Source of the DNA: Aquabacter cavernae
GTDB taxonomy: Bacteria; Pseudomonadota; Alphaproteobacteria; Rhizobiales; Xanthobacteraceae
NCBI RefSeq assembly: GCF_003993795.1
Contig: NZ_RWKV01000004.1
Coordinates: 180,807-244,806, forward strand
Direction: 5' to 3'
DNA: 64,000 nucleotides
This document shows positions 44,499-54,245 of this stretch, piece after piece. The notes beneath the pieces were generated by a model, which was given only the letters and a program-made list of their open reading frames with translations, was not told the origin of the DNA and made no database searches. The position numbers and the translations under genes are program-made. Within the stretch, counting starts at the first letter, position 1; each line of letters begins with the position of its first letter.

Positions 44499-45797
44499 TC
44501 ACTTCCCGATGCAGAAGGTCCGAAACAGGGCGTCCAGCACGTCCTCCACATCCACGCGCCCCACCACCACATCCAGCGCCCGCGCGGTGAGGCGCAGGTC
44601 TTCCGCGAGCAGTTCGTCGGCCGATGCCATGGTGGCGCGCGCCAGATGGTCCCGCGCGTCCATCAGCGCCATGCGCTGGCGAGCGCGGGTGATGAGGGCG
44701 GGTTCGCGGCCGGAGAGTGTGTCGGCGCGGGTGGTGAGAAGCGCCACCAGGGCCTCCATGCCCGCCCCCGTGCGGGCGGACAGAGACAAACCCGCTCCAG
44801 CATCGGCCGCCGCCTCGCAGATGTCCGCCTTCGTCCGCACGCGCACCGCGCCGGAGAGATCGGCGGGCGGCGGCGCGTCGTCCGGCGACAGCCACAGGAC
44901 GAGGTCGGCGGAGGCGGCGCGGGCGCGGGCGCGGCGGATGCCTTCCGCCTCGATCTCGTCTTCCGTCTCCCGCAGGCCCGCCGTGTCGATGAGCGTCACC
45001 GCCTGCCCCGCGAGATCCAGATGCACTTCCAGAATGTCCCGCGTGGTGCCGGGAATGTGGGAGACGATGGCCGCTTCGCGCCCCGCCAGCGCATTCAGCA
45101 AGGTGGACTTGCCTGCATTGGGCGGCCCGGCAATCGCCACGGCGAGGCCGTCGCGCACCCGCTCGCCGCGCTTGGCATCCTCCAGGGCCGCGTCCAGCTC
45201 GTTCAGCAGGAGGGCAGCCTCCTCCCGCGCCGGGGCGAGCAAGGCATCGGGCACGTCGCCTTCATCAGCGAAATCCACCCCGGCTTCCACCAGCATGAGC
45301 GCCCGCACCAGCCGGGCGCGCCAGCCCTCCACCCGGCGCGAGAGCGCTCCGGATGCGAGGGCCAGCGCCTGACGGCGCTGGGCCTCGGTCTCCGCGTCGA
45401 TGAGATCGGCAAGGCCCTCCACCTCGGCAAGGTCCATCTTTCCCGCCTCATGGGCGCGGCGGGTGAACTCGCCGGGCTGCGCCAGCCGCAGGCCGGTGAT
45501 GGAGGACAAGGCGGCCATCACAGCCGCCACCACGGCCCGGCCGCCATGCAGGTGGAACTCCACCACATCTTCGCCGGTGGCGCTGGCGGGCGCGGGAAAA
45601 AAGAGCATCATGGCGCGATCGAGCGGATGCCCAGCCGCATCCGTGAGTCGCGCGAGTGTGGCCTTGCGGGGCGGGGGCACATGCCCAGCCAAGGTTCGGG
45701 CCGCATTCTGGGCATGGGGCCCCGAAATTCGCAGCACGGCGATGCCGGCGGGCGGGCGCCCGCTGGACAGAGCATAGATGGTCTCATAACACGCCAT
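44499..45797 (-). CDS. mnmE: tRNA modification GTPase MnmE
   Basis: A 432-residue GTPase (TrmE) that partners MnmG in wobble-uridine modification. The N-terminal formyl-THF-binding domain begins [23 protein letters not shown]; the GTPase domain has the P-loop [14 protein letters not shown], the switch [13 protein letters not shown] and a K-x-D (RTKADI) motif; the C-terminus ends in the family-defining FCIGK with its catalytic cysteine. It is divergent from the YyaL-like gene with only 30 bases between the starts. Confidence 0.97.
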   Translation of the reverse strand: MACYETIYALSSGRPPAGIAVLRISGPHAQNAARTLAGHVPPPRKATLARLTDAAGHPLDRAMMLFFPAPASATGEDVVEFHLHGGRAVVAAVMAALSSITGLRLAQPGEFTRRAHEAGKMDLAEVEGLADLIDAETEAQRRQALALASGALSRRVEGWRARLVRALMLVEAGVDFADEGDVPDALLAPAREEAALLLNELDAALEDAKRGERVRDGLAVAIAGPPNAGKSTLLNALAGREAAIVSHIPGTTRDILEVHLDLAGQAVTLIDTAGLRETEDEIEAEGIRRARARAASADLVLWLSPDDAPPPADLSGAVRVRTKADICEAAADAGAGLSLSARTGAGMEALVALLTTRADTLSGREPALITRARQRMALMDARDHLARATMASADELLAEDLRLTARALDVVVGRVDVEDVLDALFRTFCIGK

Positions 45798-45827
45798 GAC
45801 GCGCGCACCTTACTTCGGGAGCAGGAC

Positions 45828-47834
45828 TTGAGCGAGAACCGCCTGTCGGCCGAAACGAGTCCCTATCTGCTCCAGCACCAGGATAATCCCGTCCATTGGT
45901 GGCCTTGGGGGCCGGAAGCCTTCGCCGAGGCGCGGCGCACGGGCAAGCCCGTGCTGCTCAGCGTCGGTTATGCCGCCTGCCACTGGTGCCATGTGATGGC
46001 CCATGAAAGCTTCGAGGATCCGTTCGTCGCCGGGCTCATGAACGAACTGTTCGTAAACATCAAGGTGGACCGCGAGGAGCGGCCGGACGTGGACCAGATC
46101 TATATGGCCGCGCTCTATCATCTGGGCGAGGCGGGCGGCTGGCCGCTCACCATGTTCCTGGACGGGGAGGGTGCGCCCTTCTGGGGCGGCACCTATTTCC
46201 CCAAGACCTCCCGCTATGGCCGGCCGGGCTTCACGGACGTGCTCCAGCAGGTGTCGGAGGTCTATGCGGAGAGCCCGGACAAGATCCGGCAGAATCGCGA
46301 GGCGCTGCTCAGCCGCCTCGCCGAAGCCGCCCGCCCCCAGGGCCAGGCGGTGATCGGCCTGAAGGAGCTGGACCGGGCCGCCACCCAATTGGCGGGCCTG
46401 TTCGACCGGGTGAATGGTGGCCTGCGCGGCGCGCCGAAATTCCCCCAATGCGGCCTGCTGGAATTCATCTGGCGCACCGGCGCGCGCACCGGGGATGAGA
46501 GCCTGCGCGCCACCATGGCCTTCACGCTGAACCGCATGTGCGAGGGCGGCATCTACGACCATCTGGGCGGCGGCTTCTCCCGCTACAGCGTGGACGAGAT
46601 GTGGCTGGTGCCCCATTTCGAGAAGATGCTCTACGACAATGCCCAGCTGCTGGAGCTGCTGGCGCTGGCCTACCGCGACACGGGCGACACGCTCTTCCTC
46701 GCCCGCGCGCGGGAGACGGTGGGCTGGCTGGAGCGGGAGATGCTGACGCAGGAGGGCGCCTTCTCCGCGTCCCTCGATGCCGACAGCGAGGGCCATGAAG
46801 GGCGCTTCTATGTGTGGACCGCGCGCGAGATCGAGGCCGTTCTGGGCGCGCAGGACGCCGCCTTTTTCGGCGGCTTCTATGACGTGACCCCGGAGGGAAA
46901 CTGGGAGCACGCGGTCATCCTCAACCGCACGAAGGCGGGCGATGTGAGCGCGGAAGACGAGGCGCGGCTCGCCCCCATGCGGGACACGCTGCTGGCCGCC
47001 CGCGCGGCGCGGGTGCGGCCCGGCCTCGACGACAAGATCCTGGCCGACTGGAATGGCCTGATGATCGCCGCTCTGGCCCGGGCCGGAGCCTATCTGGGGG
47101 AGGGGGCCTGGGTGGCGCTGGCCGCGCGGGCGTTCGGCGCGGTGTGCCGCCTCATGGAGCAGGACGGACGGCTCGCCCATTCCTGGCGGGCGGACAAACG
47201 GGTGTTTCCCGGCCTTGCGGGCGACCATGCCGCCATGGCCCGCGCCGCCATCGCCCTGCATGAGGCGACCGGAGAGGCGGGCTATCTCCACAAGGCCGAG
47301 GCGTTCCTGGAGACCCTGGAGCGCCATTATACGGACCCGCAGAGCGGGGCCTATTTCCTCACGGCGGACGATGCGGACGCGCTGGTGGTGCGCCCGCTCG
47401 CCACCATGGACGAGGCCCAGCCCAACTATCAGGCCGTGGCCGCGGACGCTCTGCTCCGCCTCGCCGCGCTCACCGGGCGGGACGATCTGCGGGCGCGGGC
47501 CGACCGGGTTCTGGACGCGGTTTCCGGCACGGCGGCGAAAAATGCCGTGGCCCATGGGGCGACGTTGAACGCGCTTCTCACCCGCCTCTCCCTCACCGAG
47601 ATCGCAGTGGTGGGTGCCCGGCAGGCGGATTTCGCGGCGGCGGCCCTTGCCTTGCCCTTCCTCGACCGGGTGGTGATCCGCGCCGGAAGCGGAGAGGAGC
47701 TGCCTGCCGGCAGCCTCGCCCGCGCCCAGGCGGACGCGGCGGCAGCCTCCGGGGCGGCCTTCGTGTGCCGCGACGGAGCCTGTTCGCTGCCCGTGACCGA
47801 TCCGGAGGCCCTCAAGGCGGCTTTCGGTCCGTAA
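45828..47834 (+). CDS. thioredoxin-domain protein, YyaL/SSP411 (DUF255) family
   Basis: A 668-residue cytosolic protein: an N-terminal thioredoxin-like DUF255 domain with the [15 protein letters not shown] signature and the redox pair CHWC (Cys51, Cys54), then an (alpha/alpha)6-barrel domain resembling glycosidases or epimerases ([55 protein letters not shown]). The human homologue is spermatogenesis-associated protein 20. The biochemical function is not established. I start at TTG 45828, which has GGGAGCAGG upstream and gives the canonical [15 protein letters not shown]-terminus; the frame stays open across the opposite strand of mnmE, which is not coding. Confidence 0.92.
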   Translation: MSENRLSAETSPYLLQHQDNPVHWWPWGPEAFAEARRTGKPVLLSVGYAACHWCHVMAHESFEDPFVAGLMNELFVNIKVDREERPDVDQIYMAALYHLGEAGGWPLTMFLDGEGAPFWGGTYFPKTSRYGRPGFTDVLQQVSEVYAESPDKIRQNREALLSRLAEAARPQGQAVIGLKELDRAATQLAGLFDRVNGGLRGAPKFPQCGLLEFIWRTGARTGDESLRATMAFTLNRMCEGGIYDHLGGGFSRYSVDEMWLVPHFEKMLYDNAQLLELLALAYRDTGDTLFLARARETVGWLEREMLTQEGAFSASLDADSEGHEGRFYVWTAREIEAVLGAQDAAFFGGFYDVTPEGNWEHAVILNRTKAGDVSAEDEARLAPMRDTLLAARAARVRPGLDDKILADWNGLMIAALARAGAYLGEGAWVALAARAFGAVCRLMEQDGRLAHSWRADKRVFPGLAGDHAAMARAAIALHEATGEAGYLHKAEAFLETLERHYTDPQSGAYFLTADDADALVVRPLATMDEAQPNYQAVAADALLRLAALTGRDDLRARADRVLDAVSGTAAKNAVAHGATLNALLTRLSLTEIAVVGARQADFAAAALALPFLDRVVIRAGSGEELPAGSLARAQADAAAASGAAFVCRDGACSLPVTDPEALKAAFGP

Positions 47835-47970
47835 GAGCCAAAACCGTCCTTGTGCGGCGCAACAAGGGGCGGGCGCGGAGATCACCCCGCGTCAGAGGCC
47901 CCTGCGAGCATCACCAGCGGCCGTTTTGTTCTCGATGACGTTTGGTATGGAGAAGGGGGCGATCGGCCGC

Positions 47971-49452
47971 CTACGGCCTTCTCAGAGGAACAACCTTTGA
48001 GCAATCTTCGGTTGCGCGCACCACTTCTGCGCGCACCTCGCGATCCGTCCCCTGGGACGGGCGGATGCGCGCGCGCGGCACGTCGCCCAGCAGGTCCATG
48101 CCCACGCGGCGCGTGCCGGGGCGGCGCAGCAGGTCCAGGATGGTGGCCTCCACCACATCGGGCCAGCGATACCACTCCAGCTCGCCCTGCCGGGTGACCA
48201 GCGCCGCGCGGCGCTCCGGCGCCTCCAGGGCCTGGATGGCGCCCATGAGGGTGCGGCGGTCGGAGAAATAGAAATCGCCCGGGCCCATCACCTCGCGTGA
48301 GACCGGCATGTCGCGCACCAGCACCGGCGTGCCGTGGGCCACCGCCTCCAGCAGCGGCAGGCCGAAGCCTTCCGCCTGGGACGCGAACAGCAGCGCATGG
48401 GCGCGCCGATAGGCGGCCGCCACCGTGGCGTCGTCCACCCCCTCGAACCAGAACAGGCGCTGGCCCAGCCAGGGCGAGGTCTTGATGGCATCGACGATGG
48501 GCTCGCTCATCCAGCCGTGGCGACCCAGCAGGAGGAGGGGGCGCTGATAGCCGCGCTCCCACAATTGGGTGAAGGCGGCGATGGCGTCCGCATGGCCCTT
48601 CTTGGGCTCCAGCGTTCCCACCATGAGCCAGGGCGCGCGATCGAGCACCGCGCCCACCTCGCCGCGCGGCCCGTCCGTCCCCGTGGGCGCGGGCTGGGGA
48701 TCGAAGCCGTTATAGGCGACGCTGGCGCGCACCTCCCGGCCCTGCCAGCCCGCATGGGTGGCCACCTCCGCCAGGGTCTGGCGCGAGATGCAGTAATACT
48801 GGCTGACGAGGCCGAACGAGGCCGAGAGCCGTTCGTCGAATTCCCGCCGCCAGGGATATTGGTAATGGGTGGGCAAGGTCACGGGCAGGATGTCGTGGAT
48901 GACGAACACCACGTCGGCCCCCTGCTCGCGCGCGTCCCGATAGACCTGCGCGTCCATTTCGTGCCAGTAGCCCGGGCAGAACAGGATATCGCCGGGGCCA
49001 AGGCGGAGCGCCTCGCCCGCCGGCCGCCGCGCCGCCGCGCGGCGCCGGAGCGCGGGCACCAGGTCGTCGCTCCAGTGCGCGACCGCCTCGGCCGCCCGCC
49101 GGACCGGACGCGCGGGAACGAGCGCCGCCATGAGGCCCGCCCCGTGACGCAGCACCCGCGAGCCGTAACGGCCCGCCTCCAAAGCCAGCTTGAGCCCGAA
49201 AGACGGTCGCTCCCGCAAGCCGGCGCCGGGCGTCGTGAGAGCATCCACAGACCGGCGGCGATAGCTGCCGTGCATATATTGCGCGCAGACCATGGACACG
49301 CCATGCCGCTGCGCCACCTCGGCGCCCAACTCCACATAGCGCATCACCACACGGGGAATCCCCGTATGCGCGTGATGCGGCGCGATGTGCGAGCAGTCCA
49401 CAATAATGCGCCGGATGCGCGCGGGCGCGCGGCCGGTTTCCAAATCTGACAT
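47971..49452 (-). CDS. glycosyltransferase, GT4-like (paralogue 1)
   Basis: A 493-residue GT-B glycosyltransferase. The start RRIIVDCSHIAPHHAHTGIPRVVMRYVE holds the acceptor-side loop of this subgroup, and the C-terminal half holds the nucleotide-sugar fold with LMVGTLEPKKGHADAI, PLLLLGRHGWMS and the EX7E motif SQAEGFGLPLLEAVAHGTPVLV. No membrane segment is seen. It is one of two adjacent paralogues on the same strand; such TGIPRV-type enzymes are found in polysaccharide or glycan loci, but no polymerase, flippase or sugar-nucleotide genes are near. The product is unknown. Confidence 0.88.
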   Translation of the reverse strand: MSDLETGRAPARIRRIIVDCSHIAPHHAHTGIPRVVMRYVELGAEVAQRHGVSMVCAQYMHGSYRRRSVDALTTPGAGLRERPSFGLKLALEAGRYGSRVLRHGAGLMAALVPARPVRRAAEAVAHWSDDLVPALRRRAAARRPAGEALRLGPGDILFCPGYWHEMDAQVYRDAREQGADVVFVIHDILPVTLPTHYQYPWRREFDERLSASFGLVSQYYCISRQTLAEVATHAGWQGREVRASVAYNGFDPQPAPTGTDGPRGEVGAVLDRAPWLMVGTLEPKKGHADAIAAFTQLWERGYQRPLLLLGRHGWMSEPIVDAIKTSPWLGQRLFWFEGVDDATVAAAYRRAHALLFASQAEGFGLPLLEAVAHGTPVLVRDMPVSREVMGPGDFYFSDRRTLMGAIQALEAPERRAALVTRQGELEWYRWPDVVEATILDLLRRPGTRRVGMDLLGDVPRARIRPSQGTDREVRAEVVRATEDCSKVVPLRRP

Positions 49453-49581
49453 TCACCCACTTCCCCGCCAACCGCACAGGTATCGACTGTATCCGGCGGC
49501 AATCCGATCGTACTACGTGTCCCGTCCTTTGACGAAGGACGTCACGCCCCCCGGCCGTGGACCAGACCACTGGGCACGCGC

Positions 49582-51075
49582 TTACACAGCCACTTGCCGA
49601 CCGCTGACCGGCTCCATCCCGCCCCGCAGGCTGCCGGCCGGCGCCACGTCCAGCTGGACCACCCCCGCGCCCCCGGCACGGACGGGACGCATGACCTCTT
49701 CCGGCACGATGGAGGCATCGAGCGTCCGGGTCTGCGCCATGAGATCGGCCACGACGGCCTCCACCACGCTGGGCCAGTCGTACCAACGCAATTGCGCGAG
49801 GGCCGCGCAGATCTCCGCCCGCCGACCCGGCGCCTCCATGTCCAGGAGCCCGGCCTTCAGTTCCTCATGGGAGGCGAAACTGGGGGCGCGGTCTCCCAGG
49901 ATTTCCCGGAAGGCCGGAACCTGCCGATAGAGCACCGGCAGGCCATGTGCCGGCGCCTCCAGCAGCGGCAATCCGAATCCCTCCGAGATGGAGGCCGCGA
50001 GCAAGGCGTGGCTCCCCTCATAGAAGGCCGCAAGCGTCTCGTCGTCCACCTGCCGGAACCAGAACAGGTTCTTGCCGAGCCAGGGAGACTCCAGAATGGG
50101 AGCCTGGGTCTCGTGCGCGAGCCATCCCTTGCCGCCGATGATGACCAGCGGGCGGTCATAGCCCGCGCGCCACAGGGCCTCGAACGCGGCGACAGCCTCC
50201 CCATAGCCCTTGCGGGGCTCCACGGTGCCAACCATCAGCCATGGCCGGCGGGCCAACAGCGCGCGCCGTTCGGGATCGGACGGCGGGCTGACCGGCCCAA
50301 CCGCGACGGGATCGATGCCGTTATAGGCGACGGCGGTGCGGACCGGCTTGTCGAGCGTGGCGGCAAAGCGCTTCAGTTCGTCCTGCGTCTGGCGCGAGAT
50401 GCAGTAGAAATGCGCGACGATATCCAGCGCCTGGACGATGCGCTGCTTGAAATCCCACCGCCAGGGATACTCAAAGGTCTGGGGGACGGTCACCGGCAGG
50501 ATGTCATGCAGGACCACCACCACCTCGGCGCCCTGCGCCCGCGCGGCGGCGTAGTCCTCCATGTCCATGTGATAGAAGCAGCCGGGACAGAGCAGCACGT
50601 CGCCCGGCCGAAACGTCACCTCCTCACGCACACGCGGCTGCACGTTGAAGCGGCGACGGAATTTGGAAACGAACTTGTCCGCCGAGCGGGCCCAGCGATC
50701 CGTCGTCTTGCGCACCAGGCGCACAGGCAGCACGGCGCCGATGAGGTGCAACAGATGCTTCAGCACCGGCGACACATAGCGCAGCACCACGAGGGCGCAC
50801 CGCGCACCGATATCCCCGGCGGACAGGGGCCTGCCAGGATCCGCCCGCGGCTCCCCGACCTCGCGGAAACGGCGGAAGCGGCCGGGCGCGGCAATCTCCA
50901 CCGCCATGAAGTCCATGCCGGCGGCCCGCGCGGCGGCGGGCGCATAGGTGAGGTATTTGCGCAGGACGCGCGGAATTCCCGTGGGCGTACCGGTCAGCGG
51001 CGTGAGCGAGCAGTCCACCAATAGCCGTCGCCCCTGAGGGGCCCCGCGCTCTTCCCCCCCGCTCCCACCCGCCAT
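49582..51075 (-). CDS. glycosyltransferase, GT4-like (paralogue 2)
   Basis: A 497-residue paralogue of the next gene downstream. It has RRLLVDCSLTPLTGTPTGIPRVLRKYL at the N-terminus, the same YCISRQTQDEL and VAYNGIDP segments, LMVGTVEPRKGYGEAVAAFEAL, and the EX7E motif SISEGFGLPLLEAPAHGLPVLY. The ATG at 51075 gives the same N-terminal spacing as paralogue 1 and has GGAG upstream; ATG 51120 is an alternative and the frame is open still further. The gap between the two genes is about 130 bases. Substrate and acceptor are not evident. Confidence 0.88.
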   Translation of the reverse strand: MAGGSGGEERGAPQGRRLLVDCSLTPLTGTPTGIPRVLRKYLTYAPAAARAAGMDFMAVEIAAPGRFRRFREVGEPRADPGRPLSAGDIGARCALVVLRYVSPVLKHLLHLIGAVLPVRLVRKTTDRWARSADKFVSKFRRRFNVQPRVREEVTFRPGDVLLCPGCFYHMDMEDYAAARAQGAEVVVVLHDILPVTVPQTFEYPWRWDFKQRIVQALDIVAHFYCISRQTQDELKRFAATLDKPVRTAVAYNGIDPVAVGPVSPPSDPERRALLARRPWLMVGTVEPRKGYGEAVAAFEALWRAGYDRPLVIIGGKGWLAHETQAPILESPWLGKNLFWFRQVDDETLAAFYEGSHALLAASISEGFGLPLLEAPAHGLPVLYRQVPAFREILGDRAPSFASHEELKAGLLDMEAPGRRAEICAALAQLRWYDWPSVVEAVVADLMAQTRTLDASIVPEEVMRPVRAGGAGVVQLDVAPAGSLRGGMEPVSGRQVAV

Positions 51076-51301
51076 CGTGTCCGGCTCCGTTGACCTGTCG
51101 CGCCGCAGCAAGATGACCATCCGCCGGCCTTCGCAAGCATAATCAGGAACAAAGGCCTGGAAATGTCTTAATGCCCGCGCACGTCCCTGTGCCCTTCGCC
51201 GCCTGCGTCCGGACGGCGGATCTGCTGCACGGACCTTGTCCCGCCCGGCATGTCCGACGGGTCGGGACAAGATCAGCCGTGCCGAGGGACGCAGGCCCAC
51301 A

Positions 51302-51661
51302 TCAGCCGCCGCTGGCGGGGGACCAGCCGTCCTCAAGCAGGCAGGCGCGCACGATGGTCTCGCGGCCCGGCGCATTGGCGTCCTTGGTGCCATAGACCGG
51401 CGGATGCCATTCCTGGCGGAGCGTGCAGTCATGGCTGCCGTAGGAATTCTTCACGCAGTCGTGGCCCGCATTGGACGAATAGGCCGGAGCCACCTGATAG
51501 GTGCTGGGCGCCGCAGGCAGTTGTGCCCAGGCCCGCGCCTCGCACTTGGTGCGCGACACGTCATAATCGGACTGGGACGCGCCGGGCTTGGTCATCTTCT
51601 CGGGAACACACGCGAAAAGAGCGAAAGAAATGAAAGAAACAGAAAGAATACGTAACAGCAT
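51302..51661 (-). CDS. small cysteine-containing lipoprotein of unknown function
   Basis: A 119-residue protein with a lipoprotein signal peptide (MLLRILSVSFISFALFACVPE; lipobox LFAC, lipidated Cys18). The mature part is short and has four more cysteines (TKCEARAW, HDCVKNSYGSHDCTLRQ, VRACLLEDGW), which could form two disulfides in the periplasm. I do not recognise a family. It is a single gene between the glycosyltransferases and rho, with an AT-rich upstream region. Confidence 0.8.
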   Translation of the reverse strand: MLLRILSVSFISFALFACVPEKMTKPGASQSDYDVSRTKCEARAWAQLPAAPSTYQVAPAYSSNAGHDCVKNSYGSHDCTLRQEWHPPVYGTKDANAPGRETIVRACLLEDGWSPASGG

Positions 51662-51730
51662 TTCTTCAACTCCTTAACAAAACCTTTCCATTGCATATCT
51701 AGTCTATGTGGAGGGCGAAAGACAAAAGAA

Positions 51731-51760
51731 AAGGCGCCGCCCCATGGGGAGCGGCGCCTT
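51731..51760 (-). terminator. intrinsic terminator of rho
   Basis: AAGGCGCCGC (51731-51740) pairs with GCGGCGCCTT (51751-51760) and the inner CCC/GGG also pair around ATG. On the minus strand the stem is followed by TTCTTTTGTC. It begins about 50 bases after the rho stop. Confidence 0.85.
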
Positions 51761-51808
51761 GGAATGTCGGATGCCGGGAGCCTGACGGACGGGCCGTCAG
51801 GTGTCCGG

Positions 51809-53074
51809 TCAGGTGTTCATGGAGTCGAAGAAGTCCGCATTGGTCTTCACCTGCCGGAGCTTGTCCTGCAGGAACTCGATGGCGTCCACCGTGCCCATGG
51901 GATTGAGGATACGGCGCAGCACATACATCTTCTTGAGCACGTCCGGGGGAACCAGCAGCTCCTCCTTGCGGGTGCCCGAGCGGGTGATGTCGATGGCCGG
52001 GAAGACGCGCTTGTCCGCCACCTTGCGGTCGAGAATGACTTCCGAGTTACCGGTGCCCTTGAACTCCTCGAAGATCACCTCGTCCATGCGCGAGCCGGTG
52101 TCGATGAGCGCGGTGGCGATGATGGTCAGCGAGCCGCCTTCCTCGATATTGCGCGCCGCGCCGAAGAAGCGCTTGGGGCGCTGCAAAGCGTTGGCGTCCA
52201 CGCCGCCGGTGAGCACCTTGCCGGAGGACGGAACCACCGTGTTGTAGGCGCGGCCGAGGCGGGTGATGGAATCCAGCAGGATCACCACGTCGCGGCCATG
52301 CTCCACGAGGCGCTTGGCCTTCTCGATGACCATTTCGGCCACCTGGACGTGGCGCGAGGCCGGCTCGTCGAAGGTGGAGGAGACCACCTCGCCCTTCACC
52401 GAGCGCTGCATGTCGGTGACTTCCTCGGGCCGCTCGTCGATGAGCAGCACGATCAGGAAGCATTCCGGATGGTTGGCGGTGATGGACTTGGCGATGTTCT
52501 GGAGCAGAACGGTCTTGCCGGTGCGGGGCGGGGCGACGATGAGGCCGCGCTGGCCCTTGCCGATGGGCGAGACGATGTCGATGACGCGGGCGGAGAAATC
52601 CTTCTTGGTGGGATCCTCCAGCTCCAGCTTCAGCCGCTCGTCGGGATAGAGCGGCGTGAGATTGTCGAAATTGATCTTGTGCCGCGCCTTCTCGGGGTCC
52701 TCGAAATTGATCGTGTTGACCTTGAGAAGCGCGAAATAGCGCTCGCCTTCCTTGGGCGAGCGGATCTGGCCGTTGACCGTGTCGCCGGTGCGCAGGCCGA
52801 AGCGGCGGATCTGCGAGGGGGAGACGTAGATGTCATCCGGGCCGGGCAGATAATTGGCGTCGGGGGAGCGCAGGAAGCCGAAGCCGTCCTGGAGCACCTC
52901 GACCACGCCCTCGCCGATGATCTCGGTCTCGCTCGCGGCGAGCTGCTTGAGAATGGCGAACATCAGCTCCTGCTTGCGCAGGGTGCTCGCATTCTCCACC
53001 TGATTTTCTTCGGCGAAGGCGAGCAGCTCGACGGGGGTTTTAGACTTGAGATCCTGGAGTTTTACTTCCCGCAT
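51809..53074 (-). CDS. rho: transcription termination factor Rho
   Basis: A 421-residue hexameric RNA helicase/ATPase that ends transcripts at rut sites. The N-terminal HTH-like domain and RNA-binding cold-shock-like domain ([37 protein letters not shown]) are complete. The P-loop is [15 protein letters not shown], followed by [14 protein letters not shown] with the catalytic Glu, the Q-loop region [20 protein letters not shown] and the R-loop segment [24 protein letters not shown]. The ATG at 53074 gives the family start [14 protein letters not shown]. In alphaproteobacteria rho usually lies close to mnmE, as it does here. Confidence 0.98.
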   Translation of the reverse strand: MREVKLQDLKSKTPVELLAFAEENQVENASTLRKQELMFAILKQLAASETEIIGEGVVEVLQDGFGFLRSPDANYLPGPDDIYVSPSQIRRFGLRTGDTVNGQIRSPKEGERYFALLKVNTINFEDPEKARHKINFDNLTPLYPDERLKLELEDPTKKDFSARVIDIVSPIGKGQRGLIVAPPRTGKTVLLQNIAKSITANHPECFLIVLLIDERPEEVTDMQRSVKGEVVSSTFDEPASRHVQVAEMVIEKAKRLVEHGRDVVILLDSITRLGRAYNTVVPSSGKVLTGGVDANALQRPKRFFGAARNIEEGGSLTIIATALIDTGSRMDEVIFEEFKGTGNSEVILDRKVADKRVFPAIDITRSGTRKEELLVPPDVLKKMYVLRRILNPMGTVDAIEFLQDKLRQVKTNADFFDSMNT

Positions 53075-53398
53075 CGGGGAAAGCCTCAAAAGCTTGAATG
53101 GGCATGCGACTTCGGAAGGAAGCCGGGTACCGGGCTGGGGGAGCCGCAGGTCTTCAGGAAAGCCGGGTGATCTGGCTCCGCCTCACGCGCCGACCCGAGT
53201 CTCTGATGTGACCGGAGAAGCGAAGCGCGTATCGCCTGCGTTGGGGAAAGCAGGGGAACATTAGCGGAGTCGCGCCGCCTCGCGCAAGCCCCCCGCCGGG
53301 CGGCTGGGCGCATTTCACGCAGCGAAACGGGAAACGGACGCAAAAAGGGCCGCGCGGAAGGTCCGCGCGGCCCGCAAACGTCAAGAAAAGCGACCGGC
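53075..53398. other. rho leader/intergenic region, no gene seen
   Basis: A 324-base gap between rho and the RutE-like gene. It contains the terminator of the latter near 53350 and presumably the rho promoter and leader. Rho is autoregulated through long leaders in several bacteria; I did not find an identifiable site. Confidence 0.5.
53347..53373 (-). terminator. intrinsic terminator of the RutE-like gene
   Basis: A perfect 12-base-pair stem, GGGCCGCGCGGA (53347-53358) with TCCGCGCGGCCC (53362-53373) and loop AGG; on the minus strand it is followed by TTTTTG. It begins 25 bases after the stop codon. Confidence 0.9.
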
Positions 53399-53989
53399 TC
53401 AGAGAACCTGCGCGCCCTCTTCGAAGGGCAGGCGGGGCAGGCGGTCGAACAGCTTGGTCTCGTCGCCATGGCCCAGCGCGGCGATGAAGTTCACCTTCAC
53501 CTTGCCGTCGGGGAAGAATTCCGCATTCACCTTGGCCGGGTCGAAGCCGGACATGGGGCCCACATCCAGGCCCACGGCGCGGGCGGCGATGATGAAATAG
53601 GCGCCCTGGAGCGAGGAATTGCGGAAGGCGTGGGGCTCCACCATGCCCGGATTGTTCACGAACAGGTCGCGGAAGCCGGGATTGTGGGGAAACAGCTGGG
53701 GGATCTTGTCGTAGAATTCCAGGTCATAGCCGATGAGCGCGATGACCGGGGCGGCCAGCGCCTTCAAATTCGCCTCCATGAGCGCCGGGCGCAGGCGCTC
53801 CTTGGCTTCGGGCGTGGTGAGGAAGACCAGGCGCGCCGGCTGGGTGTTGGCCGAGGTGGGGCCGTGGATCATCACCTCATAGAGCGAGCGCAGCTCGGCG
53901 TCGGTGACGGGCTGGGAGGTCCAGCCATTATGGGAGCGCGCCTTGAAGAACAGCGTGTCGAGGGCGGCAGGGTCAACGCGATAGGTCAT
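53399..53989 (-). CDS. malonic semialdehyde reductase/nitroreductase (RutE-like)
   Basis: A 196-residue flavin nitroreductase-fold enzyme closest in pattern to RutE/YcdJ. Typical features are the LFFKARSHNGWTSQPVTDAEL start, YEVMIHGPTSANTQPARLVFL (FMN-binding), SSLQGAYFIIAARAVGLDVGPMSGFD, and KVNFIAALGHGDE. RutE reduces malonic semialdehyde from pyrimidine breakdown, and relatives reduce 3-hydroxypropionate precursors or nitro compounds. No other rut genes are near, so the physiological substrate is open. ATG 53989 is preferred to the GTG two codons earlier. Confidence 0.88.
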   Translation of the reverse strand: MTYRVDPAALDTLFFKARSHNGWTSQPVTDAELRSLYEVMIHGPTSANTQPARLVFLTTPEAKERLRPALMEANLKALAAPVIALIGYDLEFYDKIPQLFPHNPGFRDLFVNNPGMVEPHAFRNSSLQGAYFIIAARAVGLDVGPMSGFDPAKVNAEFFPDGKVKVNFIAALGHGDETKLFDRLPRLPFEEGAQVL

Positions 53990-54245
53990 GGTCACACCTG
54001 TGCAGGATTACACCTAAGGAAGGTGGCCGCGCAGGCGGCCTCATCCTCCAGCTAGGCGTTTTGGCGCCCGGTTTGAAGCCCCCGTGCTGCAAGACACCCC
54101 TTGCAGCGGTGCAATGCCGCAAGGTCAGGCGAGGTCCACGTCTGGCGCAAGGGCCAAAGCCCGGCCTTGAGAAATCCACAGAGGCGCGGTGCGGCGAACC
54201 CGTCTATGGTCCGCGCGCCTGTCCCGCCGCATCCTGGAAATCCCC

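Noticed and set aside
44484..45827. Upstream extension of the YyaL-like protein frame across mnmE
   Set aside because: The extension lies antisense to the confident mnmE gene and has no family homology; homology begins at the TTG 45828.
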